From Treponema sp. OMZ 798 (GTDB lineage Bacteria > Spirochaetota > Spirochaetia > Treponematales > Treponemataceae): 64,000 nucleotides of DNA. Under the pieces are notes generated by a model. That model was not told the origin of the DNA and made no database searches. It saw only the letters and a program-made list of their open reading frames with translations. The stretch is taken from positions 1,116,001 to 1,180,000 of the forward strand of contig NZ_CP051305.1 in NCBI RefSeq assembly GCF_024181385.1, written 5' to 3'. Position numbers and translations under genes: made by a program. Shown piece after piece: positions 61,413 to 64,000 of this stretch (positions within the stretch are counted from its first letter, which is position 1; every line of letters starts with the position of its first letter).

Positions 61413-62827
61413 TGTCCTTAAACAATAAAGAAATAGATCTGATACTTGAAGAATTAAAATTAGAGGGCTGGTTTATTCAAAAAATAAGTCAGCCATCTTA
61501 TACAACCTTAGTCTTTTATCTTTATAAAGATAAACCTTTAACTCTTTTTATTTCTCTTGAAGCAGGTTCTTGCCGGCTTCATTCTACACGTAAAAAGATT
61601 CCAAAATTCGATAAGCCTATGCGTTTTATGGAGCTTTTAAAGTCCCGAATCAAGGGCGGAAAAATATTAAAAGCAGAACAACTAAACGAAGACAGAATCA
61701 TCCGCTTTCACATTGCAAGCGGTGCAGGAGTGTTTTTTTTATATTTAAGACTATGGAGCGGAGCTGCAAACATAGTTTTAACAGATGAAAATAATCTTAT
61801 AATAGACGCTTTTTACCGCCGCCCTAATAGGGGCGAAATATCAGGGGGAACTTGGGTAACTCCTGCTCCACAAAAAATAAAAAAACAAGATTATTCCGTT
61901 CGTGACTATGATAAAACGAAAAGTTTTAATGCAGCCATCGAAGATTGGTATATAAATAATGCACCTAAGGCTTCAAAAGAAGCTATGTTGGACGAGGCTG
62001 AAAATCTTTACGGCTCTAAAATTTTAAGAATCGAAAAAGCCATTTTAAAACTGAAGGCAAAAAAAGAAGAATTTTTAAATGCTCAAAGTTTAAAAAATGC
62101 AGGAGATTTGCTTTTTTCAAACCTTCATCTGATAAAAAAGGGAATGAATTTTGTTGAGCTTGAAGATTACACAAAAAACGGCACAAAAATAAGTATCAGC
62201 TTGGATCCTTTAAAAACGCCTCAAGAAAATGCGAATCTCTACTACGAAAAATATAAAAAAGCAGTTTCAGGTTTGGATGCCTTGGAAGAAGATATTCTGG
62301 CGGCAGAAAAAGAAATAGAAAAACTAAAAGAAAAGATAGAAAAAATTAAAACTGAAGAAAATCCGTATTTAATTCAAAAAATTCTTCAAAAAGAAAAAAT
62401 TCCGGTTCAGCAAAAAAATAAAAATACAAGATCAGCTCCCGGATTAAAGTTCTTTTCGGAAGGCTGGACAATTTTAGTAGGCCGCACGGCCGCCGAAAAC
62501 GATGAGCTTTTACGGCATTTTGTTAAGGGAGCAGACCTTTGGCTTCATACAAGGGATTATGCAGGCGGTTATGTTTTTATAAAGGCTAGGGCAGGGAAGA
62601 GCATCCCCTTGCCTATTTTGATTAAGGCCGGAAACCTTGCAGTCTTTTATTCAAAGGCTAGGAAAAATGCTCAAGCCGATCTATATACCACTCAGGTAAA
62701 ATACTTACGCAGAGCAAAAAATGCACCCAAAGGAACGGTTCTTCCGGCCCACGAAAAAAATCTGTCAATAAAACTGGATGAAAAAATTTTAAAAGAATTG
62801 GAAGAAGAAAAAATATCGGCTTTATAA
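61412..62827 (+). CDS. NFACT-family protein (RqcH/fibronectin-binding-like)
   Basis: A 471-residue protein with an N-terminal NFACT-N domain (LEGWFIQKISQPSYTTLVFY, SRIKGGKILKAEQLNEDRII), a coiled-coil stretch at about 270-325 and a C-terminal NFACT-R (DUF814) domain (GRTAAENDELLRHFVKGADLWLH, GGYVFIKARAGKSIP). Known members bind stalled 60S/50S ribosomal subunits and add alanine tails (RqcH); some were first described as fibronectin-binding proteins. The HhH domain is short or missing. It overlaps the convergent YfcE gene by 6 bases. Confidence 0.85.
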   Translation: MSLNNKEIDLILEELKLEGWFIQKISQPSYTTLVFYLYKDKPLTLFISLEAGSCRLHSTRKKIPKFDKPMRFMELLKSRIKGGKILKAEQLNEDRIIRFHIASGAGVFFLYLRLWSGAANIVLTDENNLIIDAFYRRPNRGEISGGTWVTPAPQKIKKQDYSVRDYDKTKSFNAAIEDWYINNAPKASKEAMLDEAENLYGSKILRIEKAILKLKAKKEEFLNAQSLKNAGDLLFSNLHLIKKGMNFVELEDYTKNGTKISISLDPLKTPQENANLYYEKYKKAVSGLDALEEDILAAEKEIEKLKEKIEKIKTEENPYLIQKILQKEKIPVQQKNKNTRSAPGLKFFSEGWTILVGRTAAENDELLRHFVKGADLWLHTRDYAGGYVFIKARAGKSIPLPILIKAGNLAVFYSKARKNAQADLYTTQVKYLRRAKNAPKGTVLPAHEKNLSIKLDEKILKELEEEKISAL

Positions 62828-63481
62828 ATTTTTAAATTCCACTGACGGCTTTTTATTTTTACTCATTGTCAGAATTCCATAACTCTTATTTGAGCCCATT
62901 CTCGGTCTTGAAGCCGAGCCGGGATTTACCAAAAATATCCCGTTTACTTCTTTTATTAGGGGGACATGGGTGTGGCCGAATACGGCAAGAGTGCAAGATT
63001 GTTCTTGTAAAAAATTTAAAAGAGTGTCTAACTCAAAATCGACATAGAACTCATGACCGTGAGTTAAAAGAATTTTTTTTCCGCAAGCTTCCAAAAAAAT
63101 AATTTCACAAAATTCCAAATATTGTTCGGGATTTTTTTTAAAGCCGAAGCCGGCCCCTGTTTTTCCTGCATCCAAATTTAAGACATATTTTTTTGAATCA
63201 CAATTTCCCATAACAAGGGCTGCTACAGGGGGAATACATTCCATCAGTTCTTTTTCATACTGTGAAATTGTTATATAATTTAAAAAATCTGCAAGGCCGT
63301 CTCCCGAAAACAACACGGCATCGGATTTTCTGCCTTCACGGCCTAAGATATCAATTATAGTATCAACATTACCGTGTGTATCCGAAATCAAAATAAGACG
63401 GGCTTTTTCGGCAGATGCTAGTTTTTCAATAGCTTCAGGGGATGCAAAAATACCTTTATCAAAGTACTCCAAAGAGTTCAC
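62822..63481 (-). CDS. YfcE-family metallophosphoesterase
   Basis: A 219-residue phosphodiesterase fold with the metal-binding motifs LISDTHGNVDT, LFSGDGLADF, VMGNCDSKKYV, LTHGHEFYVD and FGHTHVPLIKE, all in order. Homologues of E. coli YfcE hydrolyse phosphodiesters. The start is GTG at 63481, with GGAGGTG at about 63490-63496 at the right distance. It begins 3 bases after the upstream gene and is co-transcribed with it. Confidence 0.9.
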   Translation of the reverse strand: MNSLEYFDKGIFASPEAIEKLASAEKARLILISDTHGNVDTIIDILGREGRKSDAVLFSGDGLADFLNYITISQYEKELMECIPPVAALVMGNCDSKKYVLNLDAGKTGAGFGFKKNPEQYLEFCEIIFLEACGKKILLTHGHEFYVDFELDTLLNFLQEQSCTLAVFGHTHVPLIKEVNGIFLVNPGSASRPRMGSNKSYGILTMSKNKKPSVEFKNL

Positions 63482-63484
63482 AGT

Positions 63485-64000
63485 CTAAGCACCTCCTTCA
63501 AGTTTATCCGGATTTATTACTCCGTCGGCATCCGTTTCGCTTTCATCTGAATTTGCTTCATCATCCGAAATATCCGTTTCTTGACTTTCATCAAGATCCT
63601 TATAAATTAAAAGATATCTATGAGATTGAAGCCCCGTATCGGAATCCGTATATGGTTTAATTGTATAATGATCAGTAAAAAGCTCCTTACCCAATATTGT
63701 CTGTGCCGTAAAAAAAGCCTGTCGAAATTCCTCTATCGGAAAAATCTTTATGTCTTTGTTATGAGCGTTTATATCCTCACCGGCAAAGATTGCTGCTATA
63801 AGTAATAGCATAAGCTCATCATCGCTTATAATAAAATCTTTTTCTTCACTTAATAGTTGTTTAGGAATTTGAAAATCAACTACAATATCCGAAGCCGCTT
63901 CTAAGGGCAGAATTTCGTCCATAGGCAAAAGGCTTATTATCGCAAGATTAGGATTATTTTCCGCAGCCTGAATAAGGTAACGGCCTCCGCCTTCGGGTAT
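63485..64000 (-). CDS. Hypothetical protein, 5' end outside window
   Basis: The frame is open to the right end of the window (IPEGGGRYLIQAAENNP at its edge), so the TTG at 63928 is internal and the N-terminal part is missing. The visible 171 residues have no clear domain; the last 35 are strongly acidic (Asp/Glu/Ser-rich). It lies just upstream of the YfcE gene in the same operon. The family is not recognised. Confidence 0.65.
   Translation of the reverse strand: MPEGGGRYLIQAAENNPNLAIISLLPMDEILPLEAASDIVVDFQIPKQLLSEEKDFIISDDELMLLLIAAIFAGEDINAHNKDIKIFPIEEFRQAFFTAQTILGKELFTDHYTIKPYTDSDTGLQSHRYLLIYKDLDESQETDISDDEANSDESETDADGVINPDKLEGGA

Overview
The window (low G+C, AT-rich intergenic spaces) looks like chromosomal DNA of an oral Treponema of the T. 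denticola group. This rests on gene content and order seen here: a PASTA membrane protein, a fused AroD-AroE, a citrate lyase citDEF operon, an lpdA-gcvT-gcvH-gcvPA-gcvPB cluster, a TIGR03546/TIGR03545 pair, a glutamate-synthase-linked [FeFe] hydrogenase, an orphan cheW and many Cys-anchored lipoproteins. No database search was possible, so the species call is inference.

Layout. 1-2662: end of fmt, a triple-PASTA membrane protein and a lipoprotein (+). 2782-9200: a tightly packed minus-strand operon rpiA-aroDE-SPOR protein-coaE-polA. 9277-11969: citDEF from a near-consensus promoter, then tRNA-Thr(CGU). 12362-13414: unknown protein. 13542-19446: lipoamide dehydrogenase and the glycine cleavage system. 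19541-24301: a variable island with a HARE-HTH putative nuclease, a complete IS5-type insertion sequence with 4-bp target duplication, gene remnants, 23-bp tandem repeats, an OLD-family ATPase/nuclease and an Rpn C-terminal fragment. 24524-28598: a hydroxyacid dehydrogenase, envelope proteins and an unusually long uracil phosphoribosyltransferase. 28901-34051 (minus): a UDG-fold protein, a large Ig-like lipoprotein with a C-type-lectin-like end, a GH114-type hydrolase and a methyltransferase. 34219-43035 (plus): a TetR regulator, an SF2 helicase, a nitroreductase, a broken radical SAM gene, a MATE exporter and an Mrr-type restriction enzyme. 43299-48127: cbiD and the two-gene hydrogenase operon. 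48218-55278 (minus): ABC-F ATPase, nadK, a DegT-like protein, cheW, trpS, aspS. 55430-64000: envelope proteins, glgA, the TIGR03546/TIGR03545 pair, an NFACT protein, a YfcE phosphoesterase and a gene that runs off the right end.

The most unusual signal is not a protein. At least five intergenic places, and one inside a gene, carry a modular array of consecutive hairpins with the same layout. Stem sequences differ between copies while base pairing is kept, which is the pattern expected of a selected structure. Most full copies sit directly upstream of a Shine-Dalgarno sequence and also have a Shine-Dalgarno-like motif at the 5' edge. One array splits the radical SAM gene, which suggests mobility. 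Two near-identical 3' halves precede the nitroreductase and the MATE exporter, which also lie downstream of an operator resembling the one in front of the tetR gene. Other leads are a possible diversity-generating-retroelement target lipoprotein with a 14-bp inverted repeat just past its stop codon, a G10 tract upstream of it, and an orphan Rpn C-terminal fragment with its own ribosome binding site.
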